A DNA stretch of 64,000 nt from Paraburkholderia megapolitana (GTDB lineage: Bacteria > Pseudomonadota > Gammaproteobacteria > Burkholderiales > Burkholderiaceae). This document shows, in pieces, positions 48,034-57,143 of this stretch; the stretch's first letter is position 1; each line of letters begins with the position of its first letter. Both the position numbers and the translations under genes were made by a program. The notes beneath the pieces were generated by a model that saw nothing but the letters and a program-made list of their open reading frames with translations, searched no databases and had not been told where the DNA came from. The stretch covers positions 1,054,001-1,118,000 of the forward strand of contig NZ_CP041743.1 in assembly GCF_007556815.1 (NCBI RefSeq), read 5' to 3'.

Positions 48034-49134
48034 TCACTGAGCACGTGCGGCCGCACTGTCGTCGAGCAACTGGACCAGATACGGCTTCCACACCTCCGGA
48101 TGCGCGAGCGTCTGGTGGCCGTACGACTGCGCGGTCTCCGGAATCTCGACGAAACGCCCGTGCGGGACCGCGGTGATCGCATGTTGCATGACGCCGAGAT
48201 CGGCGGCATTGATCAGGTCGTCGGCAAAGTTGACGGCGTAGAGCGGCGCGCGAATCCGCGACAGTTGCGGCGCAGGGTCGTAATCCCACGATGATTCGAA
48301 CCAGTACAGCGCATCGTTTGCGTCGATTTTCTGCGCGTCCGCAACGGTCGCATCGTAGAGGCGCGTGGCGGAGTCGCGATCGGGCGCAGCCGCCTGCATC
48401 CGCGCGGCGTTACCGGTGATCACCGAAAAGATCGGCATCGTGCGCGCCCATTGCGTGGGTTGCGTCGTGTAGTCGCCGTTGTTCCAGCCAGGATCGTTGC
48501 GGATCGCACCGATCACCATCTGCCGCCAGAACCAGTTGCGACCGGCCATCGCGATCGGCTGGCTCGCGATCGGCATCAACGCGTCAGCCATCTCCGGATA
48601 ACGCTCGCCCCACATCCACGTCTGCATGCCGCCCATCGAAGTGCCGAGCACGAGCCGCAGATGATCCACGTGCAGCCCGTCCACCAGCAGACGGTGATTC
48701 GCTTCGATCACATCGCCGTACCCGTAATGCGGAAATTTCGTGCGCAGGCCGTCACTCGGTTTGCTGGAACCACCGCGGCCTAGTCCGTCGGGCATCACGA
48801 TGAAGTAGCGCTGCGCATCGAGCGGCGCACCCGGCGCGAAGAGTTCGCGACGCATCGTCGGTGTCAGGAAAGCCCGGCCGGTGCCTGTCGTGCCGTGCAT
48901 CAACAGAACTGCATTGGTCACCGTGCCATGCGTGTCGCGCTGCGGCGTGCCGAGCGTCGCGTAGTGGATGCGAATTTCCGGCAGCGTCGAGCCGTCGGAG
49001 AAATGAAAGTCGTGGATCGTGAAGTCCACGGAGCGCTCGGGCACACTGTCCGACGCCACCGCGCTGCCGGCCATACCGAGTGCGAGTACCGCCCACATTC
49101 CCGCAACGGCCACTACGAATCTGGATCGCAACAC
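48034..49134 (-). CDS. Exported alpha/beta hydrolase, homoserine-acetyltransferase-like
   Basis: A 366-residue protein. The GTG at 49134 follows AGGAG by six bases and opens a signal peptide (VVAVAGMWAVLALGMAG, cut after AVA). The fold is of the MetX type: HYATLGTPQRDTHG, VLLMHGTTGTG, the nucleophile in LVLGTSMGGMQTWMWGE, and the Asp and His in NFADDLIN and SYGHQTLAHP. Export argues against methionine synthesis and for an extracytoplasmic esterase or acyltransferase. Divergent from the YheO-type regulator 144 bases away. The substrate is unknown. Confidence 0.88.
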   Translation of the reverse strand: MLRSRFVVAVAGMWAVLALGMAGSAVASDSVPERSVDFTIHDFHFSDGSTLPEIRIHYATLGTPQRDTHGTVTNAVLLMHGTTGTGRAFLTPTMRRELFAPGAPLDAQRYFIVMPDGLGRGGSSKPSDGLRTKFPHYGYGDVIEANHRLLVDGLHVDHLRLVLGTSMGGMQTWMWGERYPEMADALMPIASQPIAMAGRNWFWRQMVIGAIRNDPGWNNGDYTTQPTQWARTMPIFSVITGNAARMQAAAPDRDSATRLYDATVADAQKIDANDALYWFESSWDYDPAPQLSRIRAPLYAVNFADDLINAADLGVMQHAITAVPHGRFVEIPETAQSYGHQTLAHPEVWKPYLVQLLDDSAAARAQ

Positions 49135-49278
49135 TGCATTCTCCTGTCGGCAACCGGCCGCTGATCGGTACGCGCGATATGGTAGGACAAAACCCGAGCA
49201 GAGGTCGTGCAACCGGGCCACCCAGGGGCCACCCAGCCGCGCCTTGACGAATTGTCCATCTTTAGACATTATATCCAG

Positions 49279-49920
49279 ATGGCAAAGCAGACCAAGCGAA
49301 CTCCCGAACAGACGCTGTTGATCGACCAGCTCAAGCAGGTCGCGCACGGTCTCGGCGAGACTTTCGCACCGTTTTGCGAAGTCGTCGTGCACGATCTGTT
49401 GCATCCGAAACACGCCATCGTCGCAATCCACAACAACCTGTCGGGTCGACAGGTCGGCGCACCCGCTACCGAACTCGGCCTCGCGCGTATTGGCGACGCG
49501 GACTATCCACAGGTGCTCGCGAATTACCCGAATCAGTTCGTCGACGGGCGGCAGGCAAAGAGTACGTCGATCGGTATCAAGGACTCGACTGGCCGTTACG
49601 TCGCGGCGCTGTGCGTCAACGTAGATCTCACACTATTTCGCGGCATGCAGGCCATGCTCACGCAGTTCGGCACGTCCGATCCGAATGCGGCACCGCAGGA
49701 ATCGCTCGACCCCGCGGGGGCCGATACGATCCGCTGCCGTATCGACCGGTTCGCGGCGAGCCTCTCCACCGCGCCGCGTTCGTTGAAAGCTGAAGACCGG
49801 CGCCTGCTGATGCAGGAGCTGAAGCAGTCGGGCTGCCTCGAGGTGCGCCGCGCGATGGAGATCGTTGCGCAGTATCTCGGCGTATCGCGTGCAACCGTGT
49901 ACGGCGATGCGAAAGAATAG
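49279..49920 (+). CDS. YheO-type PAS/helix-turn-helix regulator (DauR-like)
   Basis: A 213-residue regulator. Residues 15-125 form a YheO-like PAS domain (LGETFAPFCEVVVHDLLHPK, then AKSTSIGIKDSTGRYVAALC). Residues 155-210 are an HTH_22 domain (RLLMQELKQSGCLEVRRAM, then AQYLGVSRATVYGD). Members control amino acid breakdown, such as the D-arginine repressor DauR. It ends 66 bases before the dehydratase and probably controls it. The ATG at 49279 has no good ribosome site; I chose it because the conserved part starts just after. Confidence 0.9.
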   Translation: MAKQTKRTPEQTLLIDQLKQVAHGLGETFAPFCEVVVHDLLHPKHAIVAIHNNLSGRQVGAPATELGLARIGDADYPQVLANYPNQFVDGRQAKSTSIGIKDSTGRYVAALCVNVDLTLFRGMQAMLTQFGTSDPNAAPQESLDPAGADTIRCRIDRFAASLSTAPRSLKAEDRRLLMQELKQSGCLEVRRAMEIVAQYLGVSRATVYGDAKE

Positions 49921-49986
49921 TCATGAACGGCGCTTGGCGCGCGCAAGCCGCCGGGCTCAACCAGTCACGCTCACGAGGGAATGAAC

Positions 49987-50946
49987 ATGCTTACGCTGCC
50001 CACTTATGACGACGTCGCAGCCGCCGCCAGGCGCATCGAAGGCCACGCGCATCGCACGCCCGTCATGCGCTCGCGCACGATCGATGCAGAACTGGGCGCG
50101 CAGGTGTTCTTCAAATGCGAGAACCTGCAGCGCATGGGCGCGTTCAAGTTTCGCGGCGCCTTCAACGCGTTGTCGAAATTCGACGACGCGCAGCGACGCG
50201 CGGGTGTCGTTGCATTTTCGTCGGGCAATCATGCGCAGGCCATCGCGCTGTCGGCTGCGCTGCTGAACATTCCCGCGACGATCATCATGCCGCACGACGC
50301 GCCCGCCTCGAAGGTCGCGGCGACGAAGGGCTACGGCGGCAACGTCGTGATGTACGACCGCTACACCGAAGACCGCGAGCAGATTAGCCGCAAGCTCGCC
50401 GAAGAACGCGGCCTCACGCAGATCCCGCCGTACGATCATCCCGATGTGATCGCCGGCCAGGGTACTGCGGCGAAAGAGTTGTTCGACGAAGTCGGTCCGC
50501 TCGATGCGCTGTTCGTGTGTCTTGGCGGTGGTGGCCTGCTGTCGGGGTCGGCACTCGCCACCCGCGTGCTCGCGCCCGACTGCAAGCTGTACGGCGTCGA
50601 ACCGGAAGCTGGCAACGATGCGCAGCAATCGTTTCGCACTGGCAAGATCGTGCATATCGACACGCCCAAGACCATCGCCGACGGTGCACAGACGCAGCAC
50701 CTCGGCGCTTATACGTTCGAGATCATTCGTCGCGACGTCGACGATGTGCTGACCGCGACGGACGCGCAACTGGTCGACTGCATGCGCTTCTTCGCATCGC
50801 GGATGAAGCTTGTCGTCGAACCCACCGGGTGCCTCGGCTTCGCGGCGGCGCGTCAGATGAAGGCGCAGTTGCAGGGCAAGCGCGTGGGGGTGATCGTCAG
50901 TGGCGGTAACGTCGACATGGAGCGGTTCTGCGCGCTGCTGGCGTAA
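49987..50946 (+). CDS. PLP-dependent threo-3-hydroxyaspartate/serine/threonine dehydratase
   Basis: A 319-residue fold-type II PLP enzyme, the short form without a regulatory ACT domain. The PLP lysine is Lys54 in FFKCENLQRMGAFKFRGAFN. The Ala before Phe-Lys is typical of the Sry1-like threo-3-hydroxyaspartate ammonia-lyases, where threonine dehydratases usually have Ser. SSGNHAQAIA and the phosphate loop CLGGGGLLSG are intact. The ATG at 49987 gives AGGG a workable spacing. It would convert 3-hydroxyaspartate to oxaloacetate and ammonia, or L-serine/threonine to keto acids. The YheO-type regulator is directly upstream. Confidence 0.92.
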   Translation: MLTLPTYDDVAAAARRIEGHAHRTPVMRSRTIDAELGAQVFFKCENLQRMGAFKFRGAFNALSKFDDAQRRAGVVAFSSGNHAQAIALSAALLNIPATIIMPHDAPASKVAATKGYGGNVVMYDRYTEDREQISRKLAEERGLTQIPPYDHPDVIAGQGTAAKELFDEVGPLDALFVCLGGGGLLSGSALATRVLAPDCKLYGVEPEAGNDAQQSFRTGKIVHIDTPKTIADGAQTQHLGAYTFEIIRRDVDDVLTATDAQLVDCMRFFASRMKLVVEPTGCLGFAAARQMKAQLQGKRVGVIVSGGNVDMERFCALLA

Positions 50947-50964
50947 CCGTGCGATGTTGGGAAC

Positions 50965-50992
50965 ACACGACGCATGGTCTTATGCGTCGTGT
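50965..50992. terminator. Bidirectional hairpin at the dehydratase/MFS junction
   Basis: ACACGACGCAT (50965-50975) and ATGCGTCGTGT (50982-50992) are perfect 11-base arms around six bases. The hairpin overlaps the last codons of the MFS gene on the minus strand and follows the dehydratase stop by 18 bases. Confidence 0.75.
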
Positions 50993-52221
50993 CGCGGCAT
51001 CGCACGCAGCGTGAAGGCCCAGAACAGCAGCCCGGCAAGCGTGATCGTCGCACCGAGCACACAGACGCCCGTCCATCCCGCCCACGCATAGACGTGCGTC
51101 GACGCAAGCGCGCCGGCGCCGCTACCCGTCGCATAGAACAGCATGTAGCAACCCACCAGGCGGCTGTGCGCATCGGGACGCGTACGAAAGATCATGCTCT
51201 GGTTGACCACGTGTATCGCCTGTCCACTCAGGTCGAGCAACAGCACACCGATCACGAGTGTCCACAGGCCCGATGACAGAAACGCTGCGGGCAGCCACGA
51301 CAGCAGCAGCACAATCCACGCAACGCCGGTTGTCCATTCGCCTTTGCCGCGATCCGCCCAGTGACCGGCACGCGCCGCCGCCAGCGCACCGGCCGCACCC
51401 GCAAGGCCAAACGCACCGATCGCCGTATGTGGCAATGCGAACGGTGGCGCACTGAGCGGCAATGCCATCGCACTCCAGAACACACTGAACGCTGCGAACA
51501 TCAGCATGCCGATCATGCCGCGAATCTGCAGCACGCGGTCGTGTGCGAGTAGCGTGAACATCGATTCCAGCAGCCGCAGATACGGTATGCGTACGCGTGG
51601 AGCCGGTTGCGCAGGCAACGTGTGCCAGAGCACCGGCAGCATGACAACCGCCAGCGCCGCCGACGTGAAGTAAACCGCGCGCCAGCCGGCAACGTCCGCG
51701 ATGAGTCCCGACATCGTGCGCGCCAGCAGCAGGCCGATCACGACACCGCCCTGCGCCGCACCGACTACGCGTCCGCGTTCCCGCGGCGCCGCAACGGTCG
51801 CCGCGTACGCGATGAGCCCCTGCGTCATCGCGGTACCGAGCAGACCCGTCGCGAGCATGCCTGCCAGCAACAACGGTGCAGTCCGCGCCATCGCCACCGC
51901 GACCAGCGCGATGGCCAGCAACACCAGTTGCACAGCCATCAACCGATGTCGGTTCGCACGATCGCCGAGCGGCACGAGCAATACCAGCGCCAACGCACAA
52001 CCTGCCTGGGTTGCCGTGATCACCCCACCGATCGACGCACGGCTCACATTGAAGTCACGGGCCAGCAGGTCGAGCAACGGCTGCGCGTAGTACACGTTTG
52101 CGACACTCAGACCGCAGGCAACGGCAAACAACAGCACCATCGATTGCTTCATCGGCAATGCCGCGCACGGCGTACCGCTGACCGCAGCTTCCGGCAACGA
52201 CTCGACCTTTCCTGCACGCAT
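50980..52221 (-). CDS. MFS transporter, efflux type
   Basis: A 413-residue transporter with about twelve helices. NVYYAQPLLDLLARDFNVSR in helix 1 and the following loop, and LGDRANRHRLM in the loop after helix 2, are typical of the AraJ/YtbD-like efflux branch. AAPRERGRVVGAAQGGVVIG supplies the helix 5 motif. I chose the ATG at 52221 with AGGGA six bases before; a further GTG at 52263 would add 14 residues. It faces the dehydratase and may export a related amino acid or a drug; the substrate is unknown. Confidence 0.9.
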   Translation of the reverse strand: MRAGKVESLPEAAVSGTPCAALPMKQSMVLLFAVACGLSVANVYYAQPLLDLLARDFNVSRASIGGVITATQAGCALALVLLVPLGDRANRHRLMAVQLVLLAIALVAVAMARTAPLLLAGMLATGLLGTAMTQGLIAYAATVAAPRERGRVVGAAQGGVVIGLLLARTMSGLIADVAGWRAVYFTSAALAVVMLPVLWHTLPAQPAPRVRIPYLRLLESMFTLLAHDRVLQIRGMIGMLMFAAFSVFWSAMALPLSAPPFALPHTAIGAFGLAGAAGALAAARAGHWADRGKGEWTTGVAWIVLLLSWLPAAFLSSGLWTLVIGVLLLDLSGQAIHVVNQSMIFRTRPDAHSRLVGCYMLFYATGSGAGALASTHVYAWAGWTGVCVLGATITLAGLLFWAFTLRAMPRHDA

Positions 52222-52404
52222 GTCGATCCCTGATGAGAACAAGTTCCGAATTGAAACTTTCACGCAGTGTAGGAAATGTAGTTTTCTAATGCAACTAGAA
52301 TGACAAAAGACCGCAGTCGCAACAAGGCGAATAGGTGAGATAAAACGGGAGCCCGAAAAACGATCGAATCGGCGCGAATTGCGCGGCCGCCCGGGCTGGC
52401 GGTT

Positions 52405-53328
52405 TCAGCGCAACGCTGCCGCGCCCACTTCCGTATGCAGCCACGCGCGCAGCGCGTCGATCGCCGGCAGCTTCCCACTGTCCGGCCGCCAGACGATGAA
52501 ATGCGCATGCACATCGATCACGCTGCGCTTCCACAATTGCACCAGCCGCCCGGACGCGAGATCCGCTTCGATCACCGAGCGGCGTGCGAGCGCAATGCCG
52601 TCGCCGCGCAACGCCGCATCGAGCAACTTCGCGCCATCGGTGAACGACACCGCGCCAGACGGTTCGGTCATGTCGAGACCAGCGGCCTGAAACCACGGCT
52701 CCCATGGCTGCGCCGCGTGCCGCAACAGCGTGCAGTGTGCGAGATCGGCGAAGCGGCGCGGCAGTTTGCCGCCGCGATAATGCGGGCTCGCAACGGGAAA
52801 GACTTCCTCATCCATCAGCTTGTCGGCGTGCAGTCCCGGCCACTCGCCGGGACCATAGCGCAGTGCCACGTCCACGCGATCGCGGTGATCGAGTTTCGCC
52901 AGTGCAACACCCGGGCGGATGTCCACCGCGATCTCCGGATGCGCGGCACAGAACCGCGGCAGGCGTGGAGCAAGCCAGCGCTCGGCGAAAACGGGCAGCA
53001 CGCTGATCGTCAGCCGGGCAGGTGCGTTGTCCGGCGCGCGAACAGGCGCACGCCCATGCGTCGTCTCGCCGAATGCACGCTCCAGCACGCGCAGGCCCTG
53101 ACGCACCTGGAGCGCAAGATCATGCGCGCGCGGTGTCGGTATGGCGCCGCCCGGCGTGCGTTCGAATAGCGACACATCCAGTTGCGACTCGAGTGCGCGC
53201 ACATGCTGGCTGACCGCGCCCTGCGTCAGCGCGAGTTCGTCGGCGGCGCGCGTGAAGCTGCGCAGCCGCACAGCGGCTTCGAAAACGCGCAGCGTTTGCA
53301 GCGGTGGGATGCGGGAAGAAAAAGCCAT
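52405..53328 (-). CDS. LysR family regulator, GcvA-like
   Basis: A 307-residue LysR protein starting MAFSSRIPPLQTLRVFEAAV, the opening of the GcvA-like branch. The recognition helix is in TRAADELALTQGAVSQHVRAL, followed by LFERTPGGAIPTPRA. The effector domain includes VDVALRYGPGEWPGLHADKL, also typical. It is divergent from a glutathione S-transferase gene, with 79 bases between, and probably controls it. Confidence 0.94.
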   Translation of the reverse strand: MAFSSRIPPLQTLRVFEAAVRLRSFTRAADELALTQGAVSQHVRALESQLDVSLFERTPGGAIPTPRAHDLALQVRQGLRVLERAFGETTHGRAPVRAPDNAPARLTISVLPVFAERWLAPRLPRFCAAHPEIAVDIRPGVALAKLDHRDRVDVALRYGPGEWPGLHADKLMDEEVFPVASPHYRGGKLPRRFADLAHCTLLRHAAQPWEPWFQAAGLDMTEPSGAVSFTDGAKLLDAALRGDGIALARRSVIEADLASGRLVQLWKRSVIDVHAHFIVWRPDSGKLPAIDALRAWLHTEVGAAALR

Positions 53329-53407
53329 GACCGCATTAGTATCACTAATGCCGTGACCGTACAAATCATCGTTTGAAGGCGAGCGGGTCGGCTCATAAAC
53401 TTGCTTC

Positions 53408-54058
53408 ATGAACTACACCCTCTACTACTCCCCCGGCGCCTGTTCGATGGCGGTCCATATCGCGCTCGAAGAGCTCGGCGTTGCGTACGAACTCGAAGCC
53501 GTACCGATTGCGCAAGGTGCGACACAACAGCAAGCGTATCTGTCGATCAATCCAAAAGGGCGCGTGCCTGCGCTGCGGTTGCCCGGCGAGACCAGTGTGC
53601 TCACCGAGTTACCGGCCATCCTCACGTATCTCGCGCGCCAGCATCCGGCGGCCGGCCTGCTACCCGTGAATGACGCCGCCGGCGAGGCCCGCTGCCATGA
53701 ATGGCTCGCGTGGCTGGTCGGCTGGATACACGCGATTGGTTACGGCGAGATCTGGCGACCCGCGCGCTTCACCGGCATCGAAGCCAACCACGACGAGATT
53801 CGTGCGAACGGCAAACAGGTCGTGCTCGATGCGTACGCGAAGATCGAAGCAGCGCTCGCGGACGGTCGCGAATGGGCCGTGCCAGGTAGCTATACGATTG
53901 TCGATCCGTTTCTGTTGGTGTTGTACGCCTGGGGCATGCGGATCGGTATCGACATGCGCGCAAACTACCTTGCGTGGAGTGGGCATATGCAGCGGTCGCT
54001 GGCGCGCCCCGCGGTACAGCGTGTGCTGCAACGCGAAGGCATCGCGCTCGCAGTTTGA
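53408..54058 (+). CDS. Glutathione S-transferase, beta-like
   Basis: A 216-residue GST. The thioredoxin-like half starts with YTLYYSPGACSMAVHIALEE, where Cys12 is the beta-class glutathione-binding cysteine. NPKGRVPALRL and LTELPAILTYLARQHP complete the glutathione site. The helical half includes YTIVDPFLLVLYAWG, the conserved N-capping motif. It should conjugate or reduce electrophilic compounds. It is divergent from the LysR gene at 53328. Confidence 0.94.
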   Translation: MNYTLYYSPGACSMAVHIALEELGVAYELEAVPIAQGATQQQAYLSINPKGRVPALRLPGETSVLTELPAILTYLARQHPAAGLLPVNDAAGEARCHEWLAWLVGWIHAIGYGEIWRPARFTGIEANHDEIRANGKQVVLDAYAKIEAALADGREWAVPGSYTIVDPFLLVLYAWGMRIGIDMRANYLAWSGHMQRSLARPAVQRVLQREGIALAV

Positions 54059-54129
54059 TTACCCAGTTTCTCAATGACCGGGGCGATGCCGTATGACGTC
54101 CATCGCCTCCGAAGCGCGGTGCGCGTCCC

Positions 54130-54684
54130 TCATCCCTTGGGATAGCACCGCTCGTACTGTTCCTCAACACCTTCGAACAACGTCCAGAACGACACCGGCA
54201 CACGCCCGTTCAGCCGCTCGACTAGCACGGCCAGATGAGTGTGCCAGCCGCCCGAAACATTGACCTGCGCGTGACGACCCGACAGCTTGCGATGCGTCAA
54301 TACGAAACGCACCTTGTCGCCAAGCGCCGCCAGTTCGATCAGTACATCCGAACGACCACCATCCGCACCATCGCTCCACGTGAAGCCGAGCGTATGCGGC
54401 GGTTCGTAGCGCGTCACCCGATGCATCGACGAAACACCGTCTTCGTATTTTTTGAAGCGCTCGGGCGTGGGCGTCTTCTCCGGCGACAGATTTCCATGAT
54501 GAAAGAACATCTGAAACTCGCCACCGACCTGCGCCGGCACATCGTCGCCGCTCGCGAGCCACTGCCCGCGTTTGTCCGACTCCACGAGATAGCGCCATAC
54601 GCGCTCGATCGGCCCCGGCAGCAGGCGCTCGAAACGCACCGTCTGCGTGCCGCTTGCGACGCCGAAATCGCTTTCGTCGCTCAT
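54130..54684 (-). CDS. SRPBCC (AHSA1-like) domain protein
   Basis: A 184-residue START-like lipid or ligand-binding fold. VRFERLLPGPIERVWRYLVE is the opening strand and helix, and GQWLASGDDVPAQVGGEFQM the next. PHTLGFTWSD and LIELAALGDKVRFVLTHRKL follow, with the last helix at WHTHLAVLVERLNG. Such proteins commonly partner ArsR regulators in efflux or stress operons. Its start overlaps the ArsR stop by four bases, so the two are translationally coupled. Confidence 0.92.
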   Translation of the reverse strand: MSDESDFGVASGTQTVRFERLLPGPIERVWRYLVESDKRGQWLASGDDVPAQVGGEFQMFFHHGNLSPEKTPTPERFKKYEDGVSSMHRVTRYEPPHTLGFTWSDGADGGRSDVLIELAALGDKVRFVLTHRKLSGRHAQVNVSGGWHTHLAVLVERLNGRVPVSFWTLFEGVEEQYERCYPKG

Positions 54685-55055
54685 CTGGGTGTCTCCTTAC
54701 GATTGGGTAAAGGCATGCCATCGGATGTGGCATCGTCCTGCTGCAGAAGCTGTTCGAGCGTGTCGAGTCGCGCGCTCCAGAAACGTTCGTAGAAACGCAG
54801 CCACTGATCGGCCGCGGCAAGCGGCCCCGCCTCCATCCGGCAGATATGCGAGCGACCTTCGATACGACGCCGGATCAACCCCGCGCCTTCGAGCACCTTC
54901 ACGTGTTTCGACGCCGCCGCGAACGAGATCTCGAACGGCTCGGCCAGTTCGCCGATGTTGCGCTCGCCGTCAGCAAGGCTGGCGAGCATTGCGCGCCGGG
55001 TCGGATCGGACAGCGCGTGAAAGACATCGTCGAGGGAAGATTCGGGATTCGCCAT
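54681..55055 (-). CDS. ArsR family transcriptional regulator
   Basis: A 124-residue winged-helix regulator. It opens VFHALSDPTRRAMLASLADG, then NIGELAEPFEISFAAASKHV for the recognition helix and LIRRRIEGRSHICRME for the wing. No cysteine metal site is obvious. ArsR-SRPBCC pairs of this sort are common; the signal is unknown. I chose the ATG at 55055, where the conserved protein begins. It likely represses its own operon. Confidence 0.92.
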   Translation of the reverse strand: MANPESSLDDVFHALSDPTRRAMLASLADGERNIGELAEPFEISFAAASKHVKVLEGAGLIRRRIEGRSHICRMEAGPLAAADQWLRFYERFWSARLDTLEQLLQQDDATSDGMPLPNRKETPR

Positions 55056-55272
55056 GTGCCGGAGTATAGGTATATCCCACTCTTTATTCAACCAAACGGT
55101 TGAGCAATTTTTCGTAGCGACGGCTCAGGGCCGCCGGTATTGCGACAGAAAAAGTGCCGGGTCACGGGTGTCACACGCGATAGATTGATTTAATTGGCAT
55201 CGTGATTTTCGATGCCCTCTAATGAAAACCTCCGTTGTCTGTCGTCCGACTGCCCTTCCCCCGGAGAATCCC

Positions 55273-55467
55273 ATGGCTCAGCCTCAGCCGAACGTTGACG
55301 AAGTAGTAAAGGCCATCGCCGCTGAAACGAACACCCCTGCGGAGACAGTCTCGAAGATCTACGCCGACACGCTGGCCGACTACAAGGCGGATGCCCGGAT
55401 CCTCGATTACATGTCGGTTCTCGTCGCGAAGAAAGTTCGCGAAACGCTGCGACAATCGCGACACTGA
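55273..55467 (+). CDS. DUF3562-like small protein
   Basis: A 64-residue helical protein. The ATG at 55273 follows GGAG by six bases. It reads MAQPQPNVDEVVKAIAAETN, then IYADTLADYKADARILDYMS and VLVAKKVRETLR, the pattern of the Burkholderia DUF3562 family, which I recall but cannot check. No function is known; a DNA- or ribosome-associated role is conceivable because of the basic C-terminus. It is alone, convergent with the MocR gene. The 180 bases before it show no gene. Confidence 0.82.
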   Translation: MAQPQPNVDEVVKAIAAETNTPAETVSKIYADTLADYKADARILDYMSVLVAKKVRETLRQSRH

Positions 55468-55504
55468 AACGCGCAATCGGCTGCGCGCTCGCGCGGCCGG
55501 GATT

Positions 55505-57004
55505 TCACACCAGTTCCGTACTCGGCAGGCGTACAGCCTCGAGCCGCTGCGTTGGCTTGTGCTCGCCAAGCGAGCGGATCACGCGCGCGAGCCGTGCGAC
55601 CAGCGCATCGGCTTTCTCCGCCGGCACGCCCGCGTAGCCGAGGATGAAGCCGTTGTAATCGCTGGCATCGGTGCCGGGCAGGCAATACGTGCTGAGCGGC
55701 GCGATGTAGAGCCCGTGGTCGCGCATTGCGTCGCTGACTTCGCGATCCTGCAACGGTGCATCGAGACGCACGGTTAAATGCATGCCGCCGCCATCCGCCG
55801 ACAGCGTGACGAGATCGCCCATCTGCCGGTCGATCGCGGCGACGAGCGCGACCCGGCGTTGTTGATAGAGCCGCCGCATCCGTCGCAGATGACGCGCGTA
55901 CTTGCCGCTGTCGATGAAGTGCGCCAGTGCGATCTGTTCCGCCACGCGCCCCTGACGCGCGATCTCGCCCAACGCTTCATCGATCTGCTGCACGAGATGC
56001 GCCGGCACGATCATGAAGCTCATCCGCAGTGCCGGAAACATCGTCTTGCTGTAGGTGCCCAGATAGACCACGGGCGCATGCGCCGCGAGCCCCTGGATTG
56101 CCGGTAACGGCGGCCCGTTGTGCCGCAACTCGCTGTCGTAATCGTCCTCGATGATCCACGCGCCGCAGGCCATGGCGTTCTCGATGATCGAGCGGCGCCG
56201 CTCGAGGCTCAGCACGCAGCCGAGTGGATACTGGTGCGACGGCGTCGTATAGACGAGCCGCGGCGGTGTCTCGCGCCAGTGGCGCGGCGTCGGCGCGATA
56301 CCCGATGCATCCACCGGAATCGGCTCGAGCCGCAACCCCGCCGTCTGAAACGCGGCCTTCGCGCCGTGATAGCCGGGATTCTCGACCCACGCGGTTTCGC
56401 CAGGATCGGCGAGCAGGCGGGCGCATAGATCGAGGCTCGCCTGGGTGCCTTGCGTGATGAAGACCTGATCCATCGAACAGCGCACGCCGCGCGAAACGCG
56501 CACGTACTCTGTAATCGCACGCCTGAGCGCAGGGTGCCCGGCACTGTTGCCGTAGCCGAGCTCGTGCGGATCGATCGTGCGCCATGCGCGCTCCACCGAC
56601 GCACGCCACTGCGCCACCGGAAACTCATCGAGTGCAGGCACGCCCGGGCGAAACGGCGTTGGATTGTCGGGGCCGCCGCGCTCGCGCGGCAGGTCGGCCA
56701 CACGTCGCGACAGACGGCTCGCGGTGCCGCCGGTGCCGCGCAGATCGGCGGATGCGGAAAACGCCACGCGGCTCACCACCGAGCCATGCCGGCTCGTCGT
56801 GATGAAGCCTTCCTCGGTCAGCCGCTCGTATGCGTACAACGCGGAATTGCGCGCAATGCCGAGCTGCTCGGCCAGCGCGCGCGTCGGCACGAGCTGCGTG
56901 CCGTAGCGCAGATCGCCGTCGAGTATCGCCTGACGCAGGCTCTCGTACAGCAGATTCTGCTGGGTCAGCTTGCGGCCGTTTGTCCGCTTCGCGAAGTTCG
57001 ACAT
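55505..57004 (-). CDS. MocR-type regulator (GntR winged helix fused to aminotransferase fold)
   Basis: A 499-residue PdxR/MocR-like regulator. Residues 12-75 are the GntR winged helix (LYESLRQAILDGDLRYGTQL, then ALAEQLGIARNSALYAYERL). From about 120 on, a fold-type I aminotransferase domain follows, with the PLP lysine Lys320 in YLGTYSKTMFPALRM and an intact SNPGYHGAK-like substrate loop (WVENPGYHGAKAAF). It senses PLP or an amino compound and is divergent from a GNAT gene, which it probably controls. Conserved residues (DYALLM) run into the start from upstream, so translation may begin a few codons earlier. Confidence 0.93.
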   Translation of the reverse strand: MSNFAKRTNGRKLTQQNLLYESLRQAILDGDLRYGTQLVPTRALAEQLGIARNSALYAYERLTEEGFITTSRHGSVVSRVAFSASADLRGTGGTASRLSRRVADLPRERGGPDNPTPFRPGVPALDEFPVAQWRASVERAWRTIDPHELGYGNSAGHPALRRAITEYVRVSRGVRCSMDQVFITQGTQASLDLCARLLADPGETAWVENPGYHGAKAAFQTAGLRLEPIPVDASGIAPTPRHWRETPPRLVYTTPSHQYPLGCVLSLERRRSIIENAMACGAWIIEDDYDSELRHNGPPLPAIQGLAAHAPVVYLGTYSKTMFPALRMSFMIVPAHLVQQIDEALGEIARQGRVAEQIALAHFIDSGKYARHLRRMRRLYQQRRVALVAAIDRQMGDLVTLSADGGGMHLTVRLDAPLQDREVSDAMRDHGLYIAPLSTYCLPGTDASDYNGFILGYAGVPAEKADALVARLARVIRSLGEHKPTQRLEAVRLPSTELV

Positions 57005-57143
57005 CAGCAGCGCGTAGTCCAAGATGCGTGGCTCCAGATTTTGCTTTCGAGGTGGAGCTAACAATGGTGCCACAAATTTTCTATCCTGCTTCCTATCGAA
57101 CAATCGAAGCCATGCCGAAGCCATGCACCAAGGAGCCCGACCC

